A DNA stretch of 64,000 nt from Trachythela sp. YZ-2020 (Eukaryota; Cnidaria; Anthozoa; Malacalcyonacea; Clavulariidae), in the NCBI GenBank assembly GCA_016169945.1, contig JADLSH010000235.1:224416-288415 (forward strand), in the 5' to 3' direction. Each line of letters opens with the position of its first letter. The stretch's first letter is position 1. The notes beneath the pieces are model-generated. The model saw only the letters and a list, made by a program, of their open reading frames with translations, did no database searches and was not told the DNA's origin. This document shows, piece after piece, positions 11,188 through 20,848 of this stretch. A program made the position numbers and the translations under genes.

Positions 11188-11793
11188 TCAGCTATAGACC
11201 TCCAGACTGCCTTGAACTCTGGCCAGTCTTTCCTTAGTCCCGAGAATGTGGGTAGGCCATCCTTTTAGCCGGATGGTAGAATCTTGATTGGAGGGTCTCA
11301 TATGAACCTGATTCGTTGATGGGACCATGGGTTGCTGCCCAGTTGGGATTGTATACACTGGATAGGTTGAGAAATTATTGCTAAACTGACTAGGGTTGCT
11401 ATAATAGTTAGGTGCCACAATTGGCTGATTTGATTGCACAACACTATACCCTATTGGTACTGCAAATGTAGGGAAGTTGGTTGACAATTTTGTAGAAGTT
11501 TGACCTTGTTGAAACAAATGTGTTTGTCCCAAAGTGTCAATGCTGGAACTACTTTCTGAATTAATTGTGCTAGGGGGAACAAAGGCTTGAGCTGATGTAT
11601 TTAAGGAATAACTGGTACTAATTCCAGGTGGGACTGGCATGGGAGAATTAATCTCTGTGGTGTTGGTGGTAACTTGGGTCCCAAGGGGACTGGTGTCATT
11701 AAGGGGGGTAGTAGTGTTGGTGGTGGTTGGTAATAATGGTGGAATTGTATTGGTTGGGGTGGGATTATTTATGGTGGTGGAAAGTGTGCTCAT
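11188..11793 (-). CDS. BEL/Pao gag, middle low-complexity part (frame-shifted)
   Basis: This frame is Thr/Asn/Pro/Ser/Gln-rich and is the middle of gag. It stays open further upstream through the minisatellite to about 12005, so the Met at 11793 is internal. It stops with TGA at 11188-11190, but the downstream gag/DUF1759 frame overlaps it out of phase, entering through FSGLRKDWPEF near 11235. A one-base change near the A-run at 11263-11266 would explain the switch. Either a decayed copy, a sequencing error, or +1 frameshifting; the first two are more likely. Confidence 0.6.
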   Translation of the reverse strand: MSTLSTTINNPTPTNTIPPLLPTTTNTTTPLNDTSPLGTQVTTNTTEINSPMPVPPGISTSYSLNTSAQAFVPPSTINSESSSSIDTLGQTHLFQQGQTSTKLSTNFPTFAVPIGYSVVQSNQPIVAPNYYSNPSQFSNNFSTYPVYTIPTGQQPMVPSTNQVHMRPSNQDSTIRLKGWPTHILGTKERLARVQGSLEVYS

Positions 11794-11796
11794 AAT

Positions 11797-12083
11797 AGGG
11801 GTGTTGATGTTGATGGTCTCAGAGGGGGTAGTAGTGTTGATGGTCTCATGGGTGTTGTTGATAGTCCCAGGGGGGCTATTAGTGTTGATTGTCTCATGAG
11901 GGGTGTTGGTCTCATGGGGGGTGTTGGTGTTAATGGTCTCAAGGGGGGTAGTTATGTTGATGGTCTCATGGGGGGTAGTGGTGTTAATGGTCTCAAGGGG
12001 GGTAGTTATGTTGATGGTCTCATGGGGGTAGTTATGTTGATGGTCTCTGGGGGGCTACTAGTGTTGATTGTCTCATGGGGGGT
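11797..12083 (-). repeat. Minisatellite inside gag, ~27-33-bp units
   Basis: About ten units of the form GATGGTCTCATGGGGGGTAG (plus strand), each encoding a short Glu-Thr-Ile-Asn / Thr-Thr-Pro unit on the minus strand. Most units carry a six-G run; one at about 12023-12027 carries five, and that is where the upstream frame runs out of phase and stops at 12006. Confidence 0.75.
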
Positions 12084-12740
12084 GTTGTGGGTGTTTTCAA
12101 AGTGAGATGGCTTGGTAAATGCTTGTTTGTCATGCAAAAACAAATTGATCTTCCTGATACGATTGTAAACCATCCCGATAATGGTATCAACTTCTTCTTG
12201 AATTGGAGGAATTTGTTCCTGAGCTTCAATCGAGCAAAGCTTGGCCATGTTATCACATATTATATTCAAAATTGACTGCAGATCATTCTTATCCAGTTGT
12301 AAAGCATATGAGTTCACATTATCAAATTCATAGTTCTTGTCAATGACTGTTATTAGTTCATGAATTCTACAAATATCATTTTTTAGGGCAGCTTTAACAG
12401 GCCCAGCTATTTGTTGTCTAGCATTTTGTTCATTTGTGGTCTTTACACTAACAAACACACTTCTAGCTTCTTGGTAGCATCTATTTACATTGTCTCTGTA
12501 GGTCTTAATATCCTCCCCATTAACTACACAGTGCTCATCATATTTTCCTTCAGATACAATGATTTCAAATTCCTCATTTACAATGCAAAAATCGTCAAAT
12601 ACCTTCTCAAGTTCGATCATCAAATCCTTTAAAATATCATAATCGCAATCTCTGTTGTAGGCTCCGATCAGGCGTCTAGAGGCGACAGTGACCGCCATTT
12701 TAGCCTTGCTTCTTTCTTGCTTTTTATCTTCTATACTCAT
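12006..12740 (-). CDS. BEL/Pao gag, N-terminal part
   Basis: The first in-frame ATG is at 12738-12740 (MSIEDKKQERSKAKM); the frame is open a little further upstream but only with non-ATG codons. The protein is predicted mostly helical and charged, as the N-terminal gag of BEL elements is, with no recognised catalytic motif. It begins 114 bp inside the 5' LTR. It runs into the minisatellite, loses phase at a five-G unit and stops at 12006. The frame is the same as that of the RT-bearing polyprotein, so two compensating shifts separate them. Confidence 0.65.
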   Translation of the reverse strand: MSIEDKKQERSKAKMAVTVASRRLIGAYNRDCDYDILKDLMIELEKVFDDFCIVNEEFEIIVSEGKYDEHCVVNGEDIKTYRDNVNRCYQEARSVFVSVKTTNEQNARQQIAGPVKAALKNDICRIHELITVIDKNYEFDNVNSYALQLDKNDLQSILNIICDNMAKLCSIEAQEQIPPIQEEVDTIIGMVYNRIRKINLFLHDKQAFTKPSHFENTHNTPHETINTSSPPETINITTPMRPST

Positions 12741-12853
12741 GGCTGGTTCTGGGATTGTCTTCAAGCAATACACAAGTTTTGGGCTGCAAAACTATTTCGT
12801 ATTTAGGCTTCTTCACAACTCAAGAACGCCACAGCGAATTATTAGTGTTTTAC

Positions 12854-13095
12854 TGTACTGGGATGCCAGTAAATATATCCGAAAAAACAGGTTTCAACTC
12901 CTTTTAATAACAAAATTAAATTACAAAAACATATTTGTGTGTTGGTAAAACACTGTTTCTTCTTCGCACGCCGTATCTCTCCTCTCGCGCATGCTCCGTC
13001 CTTTTACCGCTGCGGAACGCAGGCTTACTAAACATAACAAATTAAGATCGTCCAAAAGGCGATCGCAGCGATAATAAATGCAACAACCCAATACA
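12854..13095 (-). repeat. 5' LTR of BEL/Pao element
   Basis: Same 242-bp sequence as the 3' LTR, bounded by TG and CA and followed by ATAAT. On the minus strand this copy carries the promoter and transcript start. Confidence 0.9.
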
Positions 13096-13650
13096 ATAAT
13101 AATAATAGTACATTTTTATAGCGCTATTTCCTATAGCTCAATAGCGCTGTACCGAATTTAGTTACGATAAAGCCTACTTGATTTAGAAATATTATTGTTA
13201 CATCCAGTGGTAATAAATAGAAAAGTGAGTTTGTTCTAAAACTAGTGGCCTACAATATAAATTACATGTTATCTATTAATATCATTTGTAAATATATACA
13301 TATATAATAAAATTATTTACACTAAATCAGTTAGGTAGTCATAAAACTGCTTAAAAAGATAAATCAGTTAGCTAGTCATAAAACTGCTTAAAAAGACATG
13401 TCTTAATGTTAGCTTTAAAACTAATCAGTGAGTCACTATGACGAATATGGTCAGGAAGTGAGTTCCATAATTTTAGTGCTGCAAAAGAGAAAGACCTATG
13501 ACCATAGTTCACCAATTTAACTGATGGTATTTTCAGTAGATTTTTTGAGGCGGATCTCAAGTTCCTGGTCGGTGTATATGGTTGTAGTAACTCTTTAATA
13601 TAGCCAGGTGATAGCCCATTTAACGCTTTATAAGTTATTAATAGTAGCTT
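13096..13650 (-). mobile_element. 5'-truncated LINE copy, RT C-terminal end plus 3' UTR
   Basis: Minus-strand frame from about 13650 to the stop at 13372 encodes the C-terminal tail of a CR1/L2-type ORF2: LNGLSPGYIKELL, then YGHRSFSFAALKLWNSLP and SLISFKANIKTCLF. The 3' UTR (13096-13371) ends with a TATAGCGCTATTT...AATAGCGCTGTA foldback next to a (TAA)n tail now split by the BEL insertion. A 5' truncation near 13650 is typical of target-primed reverse transcription. Confidence 0.8.
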
Positions 13651-14306
13651 CTACATGATACGAATACGATGGCTCACTGGAAGCAAATGTAATTGCTTCA
13701 AGACTGGCGTAATGTGTAATTGCTTCAAGACTAGCGTAATGGCGTAATTTACATTGTAGTGCATCGATCGCTCGTCACAGACCATGGATCACAACTCGAG
13801 TTACAAAGGCCGATGCTGTGGTTGAATGTATTGGAACTCGGTTTGAACTAATGTTTCAGAATAGTATCGTTAAAAGTTTAGCCACAAGATGATCGTGCTA
13901 ATTATTCATTAAACTTCTCATAATTTATTTCATAAGAATAACCGCGAGTATATCACGTGACAATTTTACTTAAGGTGGCAATCAGTATCGTATCCAGGGG
14001 GTGGTTCTGCCCTACCCCATGCAATGAACTCCAGAATTGTTCTTGTGAAAAGTTGAACTGGTCCAGGCAAAAAGAGTGACGGGGAGGGTGCAATATCTGG
14101 AATAACGATAAAAATTTTAATAAATTTTTCCTAAACGATTCAAGAAAGGAAACGGTTGGCTATTTTAATCAGTCAAACATCAATGGATTAATATAATTTT
14201 ATAGACCAATATAGAAATATTAAGCTTCCATTACAGCTAACGTGGTAATGGGCAGTTTCAAAGAAGATTCATCCCGCCTACGGGCGAGGTGTGTACATTG
14301 ACAACA
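13651..14306. other. Non-coding, with short tandem duplication
   Basis: At about 13690-13740 a ~27-bp unit (TGTAATTGCTTCAAGACT...) occurs twice. The rest shows nothing assignable. Confidence 0.4.
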
Positions 14307-14633
14307 TTATGCCGAAGCTCCCCTGTAGGAAAATGATTTCTTCATAAAGTCAGTGCTAGGTTTTCCTAAGTAAAGTTTACGGTCATTGTCTCTTAGTTGA
14401 TAGATATCATTATGTTTAAATTTAAACATCTCAGATATGTATTCTGGTAATTCACCTTGAAGGGCCATCATAGTTACACGTTTCCTAAGAATTTTTACAA
14501 TTGGTTCCCAGCTTAAGCGTTCAAATATTTCCTTAGATCTTACTTCATAGTTTGATCCTGTGATTACGCGCGCAGCCCTTTTTTGCATTTTGTATAGCTT
14601 TTTATTATGTGTACAACTACCATCACTGCACAC
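14307..14633 (-). mobile_element. LINE ORF2 C-terminal fragment
   Basis: A 108-codon frame matches the region after the RT domain of CR1-type ORF2: YKMQKRAARVITGSNYEVRS, then YISEMFKFKHNDIYQLRDND and MKKSFSYRGA. It is related to, but divergent from, the C-terminus at 58075-58434 (LRDNETTLVLP...MKKSFQFDGA). Both ends are broken: no RT core upstream and a stop straight after the SYRGA block. Confidence 0.7.
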
Positions 14634-15480
14634 ATTAATTTGAGCAGTATGTGAAATAAGGTAAAACTAATGAGTTATATATACTATTCTGTGCCTCATG
14701 AGTTACAAAACTTTTCGCCCGTTTCAATAGAGCGATGATAGATTTAGAAACATATAACACGGCTACTTAAGAAGGTAACTTGGCATTCTAAAAAAATACG
14801 ACCTCACCTAATATTATTTACTGCCGAAAAGGTAAACAAGTCTAAGGTCCGTCTTTGTTTGGATTATTGCAGTCCCCAGCCGCAAAATTGGTATTGATGC
14901 GTGAAAGCAGCGAGGGTCTGATTTCCCAATTAAAATGGTTATTATTAGCTACTCGAGGGAGAATGCATCTCAATTACTTCATCCTAACTATTTTATATTC
15001 TATGTATAATAATTTGTAAATATCTGTAGACAACTGTATTATTCATGGCAATATTCTAATTTTTGTACTTTGTAGGACACACATTGATACCAGCATTGTG
15101 CTGACGAGTTCTGTCCTAGTAATAAAAAAATATTAGTAAATAAACTAGCATTGTACAATGCTGATATTCAAAACACGTTTTTGACTGCCGTTTTCAGGCA
15201 TGAGCAAACATTATTCCTGAGCAAATCCAAGCGAATTCTAATCTTGTTTTACCAATTAAGGTACAACTCATAAATGTTTAAAAGTTGGTACCAGTTCGTT
15301 GTTAGTAATTGATATTCTCTGAAGATGTCGTTGTTAAACGAAACGTCAGGCAGGTAAATATACGTCAAAATATTATATATTTACAGTTCTTAATTCACTT
15401 ACAATGAAAAACAATAAATGATCCATAGTTCAAAGGCACAGTAATTATGCAGTAATATATATATTAAAAATGGACAAAAA
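14634..15480. other. Non-coding; possible LINE 3' end
   Basis: Around 15075-15135 a GGACACAC...GTCCTAGTAATAAA block resembles the hairpin-plus-AATAAA 3' end of LINE transcripts. At 15317-15350 CTCTGAAGATGTCG...ACGAAACGTC resembles retroelement-associated ribozyme-like motifs. Neither is tied to a coding region. Confidence 0.3.
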
Positions 15481-16337
15481 TAACAATAGCGACGACGAGA
15501 TAGCGCAGGTATAGCCAACATATTTACAAAGAATGGTTGATCGAAGTTACCGGGTGTTAAACCGACCACTATTACTCTGTCCCCAGTACCTGCTATTCTG
15601 CAGCCAACAATGACAACACTTCAGTTTACTATAACCCATGATAACCACCAAACTGCAATAACCAACAGTTGGCAGTCAATTATGACCAGTCAGTCATACA
15701 GCTGTGGTAATATAGGCACCGTTCGATCACTTTTTGATGGGCGCAAGAGAGCGCATGATAAGGCGCATCATTATTAACCTAAAATGGGGTGGCGCGCTCA
15801 CCCATTAGCATAACGAGAGAATGCGATATTCTAAGATACGTACGATATCCTAAACTACTATGTGATATCTTAAGATACTGTATAACATCCTAAGATATAT
15901 GAGATGGTTAAGGTTAGACGAAGGGTGAAAATTAGTGTTACAGAAAGGGTTAGAGTTAGAAAAAGAGCTAGGGTTGGATTAAGGGAGATTTAGATTTGTT
16001 GCGTCTCCTCATAAGCTAATAATGAGTGCGCCCCCCTTTCATGTTAATGATGATGCGCCTCTTAATGCGCCTCCTTGCCCCCCTCAAAAAAGGGATCGAA
16101 CGGTACCTATATTACTACTGCTGTATGGCTGACTGGTCATCATTGAATGCGGACTGCTGGTTATTCCAGTTTTGTTGGTTATCATATGTTATAGTAAGCT
16201 GCAGGGTTGTCCAGGTTGGCTGCAAAATGGAAGGTATTGGGGACAAAATGATATTAATTGGTCGGTTGAACAGCGAACAAGGACGATCAACCATTTTTTG
16301 TTATTATGTTAGCTATACCTGCAATATTGTCATCGCT
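15481..16337. repeat. ~860-bp imperfect palindrome
   Basis: Arms about 15481-15815 and 16022-16337 are reverse complements over most of their length, e.g. AATGGTTGATCG, TACTATAACCCATGATAACC and TATAGGCACCGTTCGATC in the left arm against their counterparts on the right. The 206-base centre holds short repeats of GATATCCTAAGATAC type. The arms themselves contain degenerate CTGCA/CCAAC minisatellite units. No transposase is encoded; it may be a foldback element or an inverted tandem duplication. Confidence 0.7.
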
Positions 16338-16402
16338 GCCTGCAAACAGGTTATAGTTAGCTGCATGGAGGTTTTGCTTTGCTGCAGAATGGCAATTATT
16401 GA

Positions 16403-16709
16403 TCACAATTGAGAGTGATAGTGGTCGGCTAAATATCCAATGTCGATCTCCCGTTCTTCGTAATCCTGCTCGCTATAGTTATCTAGCTGGTCTTGGCTGG
16501 TTGTCGGTGTGTAGTTCGATAACTGGTTGATATTCTGGCCACTATTGGTTGCTTGCTGGCTAGCTGGCTGGTTAGGTTGAGGAGGCTGGCTAGCTAACTG
16601 AATTGGAGCCGTCATTGGAACAGTGACGTCGTATGAACCACGACGTTTACGAAAAAGACCACGGACAAAAGATGACAGTCGTTCAGTGAGTGAACGTCTT
16701 AGCCGCAAC
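16403..16709 (-). pseudogene. Kinase last coding exon (C-terminal tail)
   Basis: The acceptor at 16710-16711 follows a pyrimidine tract; phase matches the preceding exon to give HSW then LRLRRSLTERL. The ~100-residue tail is basic first (GLFRKRRGS), then Gln/Pro/Asn/Ser-rich (SQPPQPNQPASQQ), and ends in TGA at 16403-16405. The TGGTTG/CTGGCTG-like DNA of the tail resembles the neighbouring palindrome's repeats, so it may have grown from them. Confidence 0.7.
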
Positions 16710-16867
16710 CTTAAAAAGAACAAGAAATGATGCCTTAGTTTTGTGGAGTTTTTGTTAGGAATAGTGTACGGGCGTCCATTTGACGAGCCTTAGCATCTGA
16801 AGTAGGTATTGAAATTTTGACACAATTATGTTGGCCCCTCCGAATGATATTGCCATTATATACTTAC

Positions 16868-16949
16868 CAAGAATGCTTTGCGATTTGCTTAATACTGGGT
16901 CGGTTCTTTGGATCCATGGTGAATAATTTGGTGAGAAGATTTTCCACTT
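16868..16949 (-). pseudogene. Kinase exon, subdomain XI
   Basis: 82-bp exon with acceptor TTTTTGTAG and donor GTAAGTATA. It encodes VENLLTKLFTMDPKNRPSIK, the end of the C-lobe with the conserved Arg (NRPS), then AKHSW. Confidence 0.8.
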
Positions 16950-17558
16950 CTACAAAAAGAAAACGTGTAGTATATTGATCAATTCTTGTCTTCTATGTCG
17001 CCGAAGGTTGGTGCCGAGCGTTTTGCGACATCGGCGAGATTTGACAACATATATTAAGATATATTGCCTTCAAGCAGCGACAATGTTGCAAGAAACAAAA
17101 GCGATCGTTTTTTGCGACGGCCCCTTTTCGTGAGCTCCTTGGAAAACAAGCCAAAATATCCCAAAATTTCTATGGTTATTTGATTAAAGAAATGCCGTTT
17201 ATTATAAAAAAGGAACTATCAGTTAACAATTTGCAAAAAAATGGTTTTATGGCTGTTACATTGCCAACTGTCGGCAATATACAGGGTATATAAAAGAGTA
17301 ATCCAATTTTGGCATGCTATCGCGCGTTAGGTATTGGCTTTTTCCGTAAGGATAGAGATTAGAACTATAGCTTTCAAATGACGCCTGTTCTTGTATGACT
17401 GCGACCAAATATGGCCAAATAGGAACCAATTTAAAATGGCTGGTCAAAATCGTATTTTCTGGGTATTATTTACTTTGGAATAAAATTCAATAGTTTGAAT
17501 AAAAATACCATGACTAAATATGGGTTATTAAATTTCAGTTGATTTGAAGTCTGTCTAA

Positions 17559-17926
17559 GGGCCTGTTTATATGATCCCGGCTAGGCGGGACGGGACAGTT
17601 GCCGAGATCCCGCTTGTAATATAAACTCTATTGAGTGTTTATATGATCCTGCTTCTATCCCGCCTAGACGGGATCCCGGCATCTGTTGCCGGGATCTCGC
17701 CTAGCCGGGACGAAAAATTCATCCCGCCGGCCAGGCGGGATGAACTTTTCATCTGAGCATGCGTAAATCTCTTTTCTGCAAGAAATATGACGTCAAGCAC
17801 CTAACTGGCTTCATCCCGGCAATGTATTTTGTTCATATAAATACGCCATCCCCCCTAGGCGAGTTTCCCGGCTAGGCGGGATGGAAACGTCCCGTCCCGC
17901 CTAGACGGGATCATATAAACAGGCCC
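17559..17926. mobile_element. PIF/Harbinger-type MITE in kinase intron
   Basis: 368 bp bounded by TAA on both sides (17556-17558, 17927-17929). The termini are inverted: GGGCCTGTTTATATGATCCC at the left and its reverse complement at the right, matching for ~35 bases with one difference. The GC-rich inside repeats CCCGCCTAGACGGGAT several times, so it folds heavily. A 3-bp TWA duplication with GGG...CCC ends is the PIF/Harbinger signature. No ORF is present. Confidence 0.85.
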
Positions 17927-18202
17927 TAACAAAATTCCGCGCTAAAAACTTTTTACGAAGCTGGACGTTTGCCAAGAACTTGTGATGTCGGACTTTTTCG
18001 CAGATAGGAACCTCCATTTAGAATAAATTGACAAATATTTGGAAATGCTAAGAACAATCTTACGCACAGTGTTTTGTTATTGGCAGGTTTTGTAAAGACT
18101 GGCTAGAGCCTGAAAATTGACGCATTGAGTTCACAATGATGCTCTCGTTTTAGTTTTTGAGATTAGTAATTGTAGATAGTGTAGGATAAGAAATACACTT
18201 AC

Positions 18203-18385
18203 CGTCAGATAGGTTATCTAACTTTGGTAATCCTGATATAACATCTGAAAACGTTGTATAATCCGTATGCGGTGATTTACCATACAACATTTCATATATT
18301 ATAACTCCAATGGACCGTACTGCCTCTTTTGATGGATCATACTGTCCATTTAGGATATATTCTGGTGGCATATTGTTTGGAGTGC
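18203..18385 (-). pseudogene. Kinase exon, subdomains VIII-X
   Basis: 183-bp exon; acceptor TTTCAAG, donor GTAAGTG. It encodes TPNNMPPEYILNGQYDPS, then AVRSIGVIIYEMLYGKSPH. The activation-segment PPE is intact; the Trp usual in AVWSLG is Arg here. Confidence 0.8.
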
Positions 18386-18746
18386 CTTGAAAGAAATATA
18401 AGAAATACGATATAATATTAAGTGCTTTCTACAAACTTTTAGAATTAAGTTGCGATGCAAAGGGACAGGAGCAAGGGCGAAAAAGCATCTCAAAAAGTGA
18501 GGCATGTTAGTTATGGAGGCATGTGACACACTTAATATTTCCGCATTTATACACACTTTCCGCCGGAATTCGAAGCGTAACTTAGGTCTAAGCATTAGCG
18601 GTGTGGGCACGTTCTGCCCGACGAAATGGCGTGGTAAAGGTGCCGGCCAAAACCAAATTGCCTATTGAGGCGCCATGCAAGGCCACCGGGATTGACAAAC
18701 TTTTCAACACGTTTATTCGTCAAGAGATGGTGCTTATCTTACTCAC

Positions 18747-19122
18747 CACAAAATGTGTCAAATAGTTGGCCAGCTTTATGATTTCGTGCCAATCCAAAAT
18801 CAATTTACTTGATATCACCTGTGTCAAAGTCCTAGAGAATATTCTCTAATTTAAGATCACGATGAACAATGTTATTTTTCTCCATCGAAAGTACAACATC
18901 AACCAACTGCGTTACGCATCTTTTTGTTTCGTCCTCAGTAAAGAATCCTCCTCTATCACTTAGAAGATGGCACAGATCTTTGCAATTAGTTGGTTTTTCG
19001 CAGATAATTACAAATCCATCAGGAGCTACTTGTTCGTAATGCAGAAATTTAAAGACATTTGGATGATCTTTCATCTTTTTCAGGAAGTAGACTTCGCTAG
19101 GTACTTCACCTAGGTCTTTGTC
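18747..19122 (-). pseudogene. Kinase exon, helix C to DFG, with two stop codons
   Basis: 376-bp exon; acceptor TTTCTCTTCAG, donor GTGAGTAAG. It encodes VPSEVYFLKKM, the hinge VIICEKP, NIVHRDLKLENIL, then TAG (18832-18834), eight sense codons, TAA (18805-18807), and then IDFGLARNHKAGQLFDTFCG. The frame on both sides is otherwise perfect, so these are point nonsense changes, not frameshift relics. Confidence 0.85.
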
Positions 19123-19694
19123 CTGAAGAGAAACAATTGTAGGAATAGAGAAGGTTAATTAAAATTTCGTGAGCTGGTTCCTCCTCTCTTCAAAGGCCGC
19201 GAAAGCATCTCAAAAGTTTGGGCACCGAAAAAATAGGCATCTATCAGTGGCACACCCATTTTTGGCAGGTAATCCCGATAGTACAACGCAAGGAAAAAAC
19301 ATTGTAGAGGTGTCCGACGTTACACCCCCCTGAAAAATAACGAATTTCACAACACCATTTATTACATTTTGAGTCATTTAATTAACCTAATTTAGAAAGT
19401 TATAATTACATGGATCTTCCCATTGATTGGAAAGGGTCACTTTCGGACTAGAAAATAGGGTACTTTCATTTCAGAAAATGGGCACTATTTCGAACGAAAG
19501 TAGGGGGGGGGGTGGGCGGGTAACGCTGCCCCTGTCTCTCTTTTTTAAGGTTCGTCGATGAATACATGCTGTAAAACACTGGTAACTACAACTTAGTTTA
19601 TTACAATTTCCTCCAATGTGTTCAAATGCACGTAGAACATCTGTTCTATACTTTGGTAATTATTTTGGAGATTGATGGACCTATCATCATTTAC

Positions 19695-19742
19695 CTTGCA
19701 ATACTTATCAACCAAGTTGTATTTTACAAATTTCACAGCAAC
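19695..19742 (-). pseudogene. Kinase exon, ATP-lysine (VAVK)
   Basis: 48-bp, phase-0 exon; acceptor TTTCAG, donor GTAAATG. It encodes exactly VAVKFVKYNLVDKYCK, subdomain II. Confidence 0.75.
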
Positions 19743-20136
19743 CTGAAATGAGGAAAAAGTAGCCTATTTTATAGCTGCGCGATTTTAGCAACCTGAGCTA
19801 CAGGTTCGGATAATATAATGAATAGTGATTTTAAAGCATCTGGGCTAGCGTTTCAATTCAAATTACAAATGTATTATTGACTTTTTCTGGTAAAAGAAAT
19901 ACAACGCAAGTACAGGTTGCAGGTACGATAAGCACGCTGTCCCTTGCCTGTAACTTAAGCTGGCTATACCTATAGCTGTTTGAGCCGTAGGGGTCAACGT
20001 CAATTGGGTAATTTCATTTTGAATGATAAAGCCATAACTGAAAAACTAACTGACGTTCGGAGAACTTTGTCGATTGTAAAACCTGTTAAGTCTTTGCGTC
20101 CACCACAAGGGGTGAAACTCGCTGTGCAAAACTTAC

Positions 20137-20234
20137 CGGTGTCTTTTCAGTTTCTTTTATAGCATAACCTTTATGCACGCTACCAAAGCCACCTTGCCCA
20201 AGTGCACCATTTTCAACGCAATAGTATATTAGAT
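20137..20234 (-). pseudogene. Kinase exon, glycine-rich loop
   Basis: 98-bp exon; acceptor TTTCAG, donor GTAAGTTT. It encodes YYCVENGALGQGGFGSVHKG and on to KETEKTP, joining in phase to VAVK. Confidence 0.75.
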
Positions 20235-20786
20235 CTGAAAGTTAAAAACACTTGTTATTGTAATTTGATATATAAGTTACTTATCAATTGTGAAAGTCTT
20301 TAATTAGGAAACCTACATAGCTGTCTAAATTAGGAATTCCCGCCCACCATAATAATAAGGTTCCCCTATTTAGGGGATGATAATTATTTACACCCCTTTC
20401 CTGCCCCCGCCCTATTAGGACTCCCATTTTCCCAAAAGGGAAATTCATGCTTTTAGATTAATCAATTTGCTTTGAATTCCAATCATATTACTACGTTCCT
20501 TATTCACTGGTTCAGACCCAATCAATAAAACCCTACTCTCAAACAAGCCATGTCTACTACGTAGACGAAGTCTAGGTTTCCACAAGTTTCTGCAGTGTTT
20601 TCTATTTTTATCGTCGAGAAATTGACTTTACACCCAGAATGCTTTGCCCTCTGGATCACTGCAAAAACTTGACAACTTTCTGGACAAAACCAAAGGCTAC
20701 GCAACAGAACTGACAACCTGAGCGGGCGTCTAGTTTATAATTGTGTAATCATGCATAGTCTTATCAATTTTCCCTAATCATCTTGC

Positions 20787-20848
20787 CTTTTGAGGTTGCA
20801 ATTTGAACAAGAGTTTCTCCATCAACCACTTTAGTTATACAGGGAGGG
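20787..20848 (-). pseudogene. Possible kinase-gene exon with GC donor
   Basis: 62 bp that join in phase to both neighbours: they accept the phase left by 21898-21941 and deliver the phase needed by 20137-20234. It encodes VVDGETLVQIATSK, faintly ankyrin-like. The donor would be AAAAG|GCAAGA, a plausible GC-AG site, but the acceptor (CATGAAG) has a poor pyrimidine tract. Confidence 0.35.

Larger units (their letters stand above)
7019..13095 (-). mobile_element. BEL/Pao LTR retrotransposon, complete ends, internally deleted
   Basis: Two 242-bp LTRs (7019-7260 and 12854-13095), each TG...CA, read identical by eye. Flanks are ATAAT on both sides (7014-7018 and 13096-13100), the 5-bp duplication expected for BEL/Pao. 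Transcription runs on the minus strand: 5' LTR at 12854-13095, gag-like region, protease, RT and RNase H, DUF5641, 3' LTR at 7019-7260. A TGGCG stretch about 20 bases inside the 5' LTR is a possible primer-binding site. The integrase zinc finger and core are absent, and gag is out of frame at two places. Identical LTRs indicate a recent insertion. Confidence 0.9.

Noticed and set aside
12006..12030. Programmed -1 frameshift signal in BEL gag
   Set aside because: No downstream pseudoknot or conserved slippery heptamer is evident; a missing G in one minisatellite unit explains the break more simply.
16026..16412. 128-codon Cys-rich plus-strand frame
   Set aside because: It lies wholly in the palindrome arm and reflects its repeat composition; no promoter, domain or conservation argument.
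18805..18834. Stop-codon reassignment or readthrough in the kinase
   Set aside because: TAA, TAG and TGA all serve as ordinary stops in the other frames of this window, and two different stops close together argue for mutation.
19980..20162. 60-codon plus-strand frame starting MSRRGQRQLG
   Set aside because: It overlaps the minus-strand kinase Gly-loop exon and its intron and has no recognisable content; a shadow frame.
20770..20848. Ankyrin repeat reading of VVDGETLVQIATSKGK
   Set aside because: A single partial unit with stops straight after it. It fits better as a short in-phase exon of the kinase gene.
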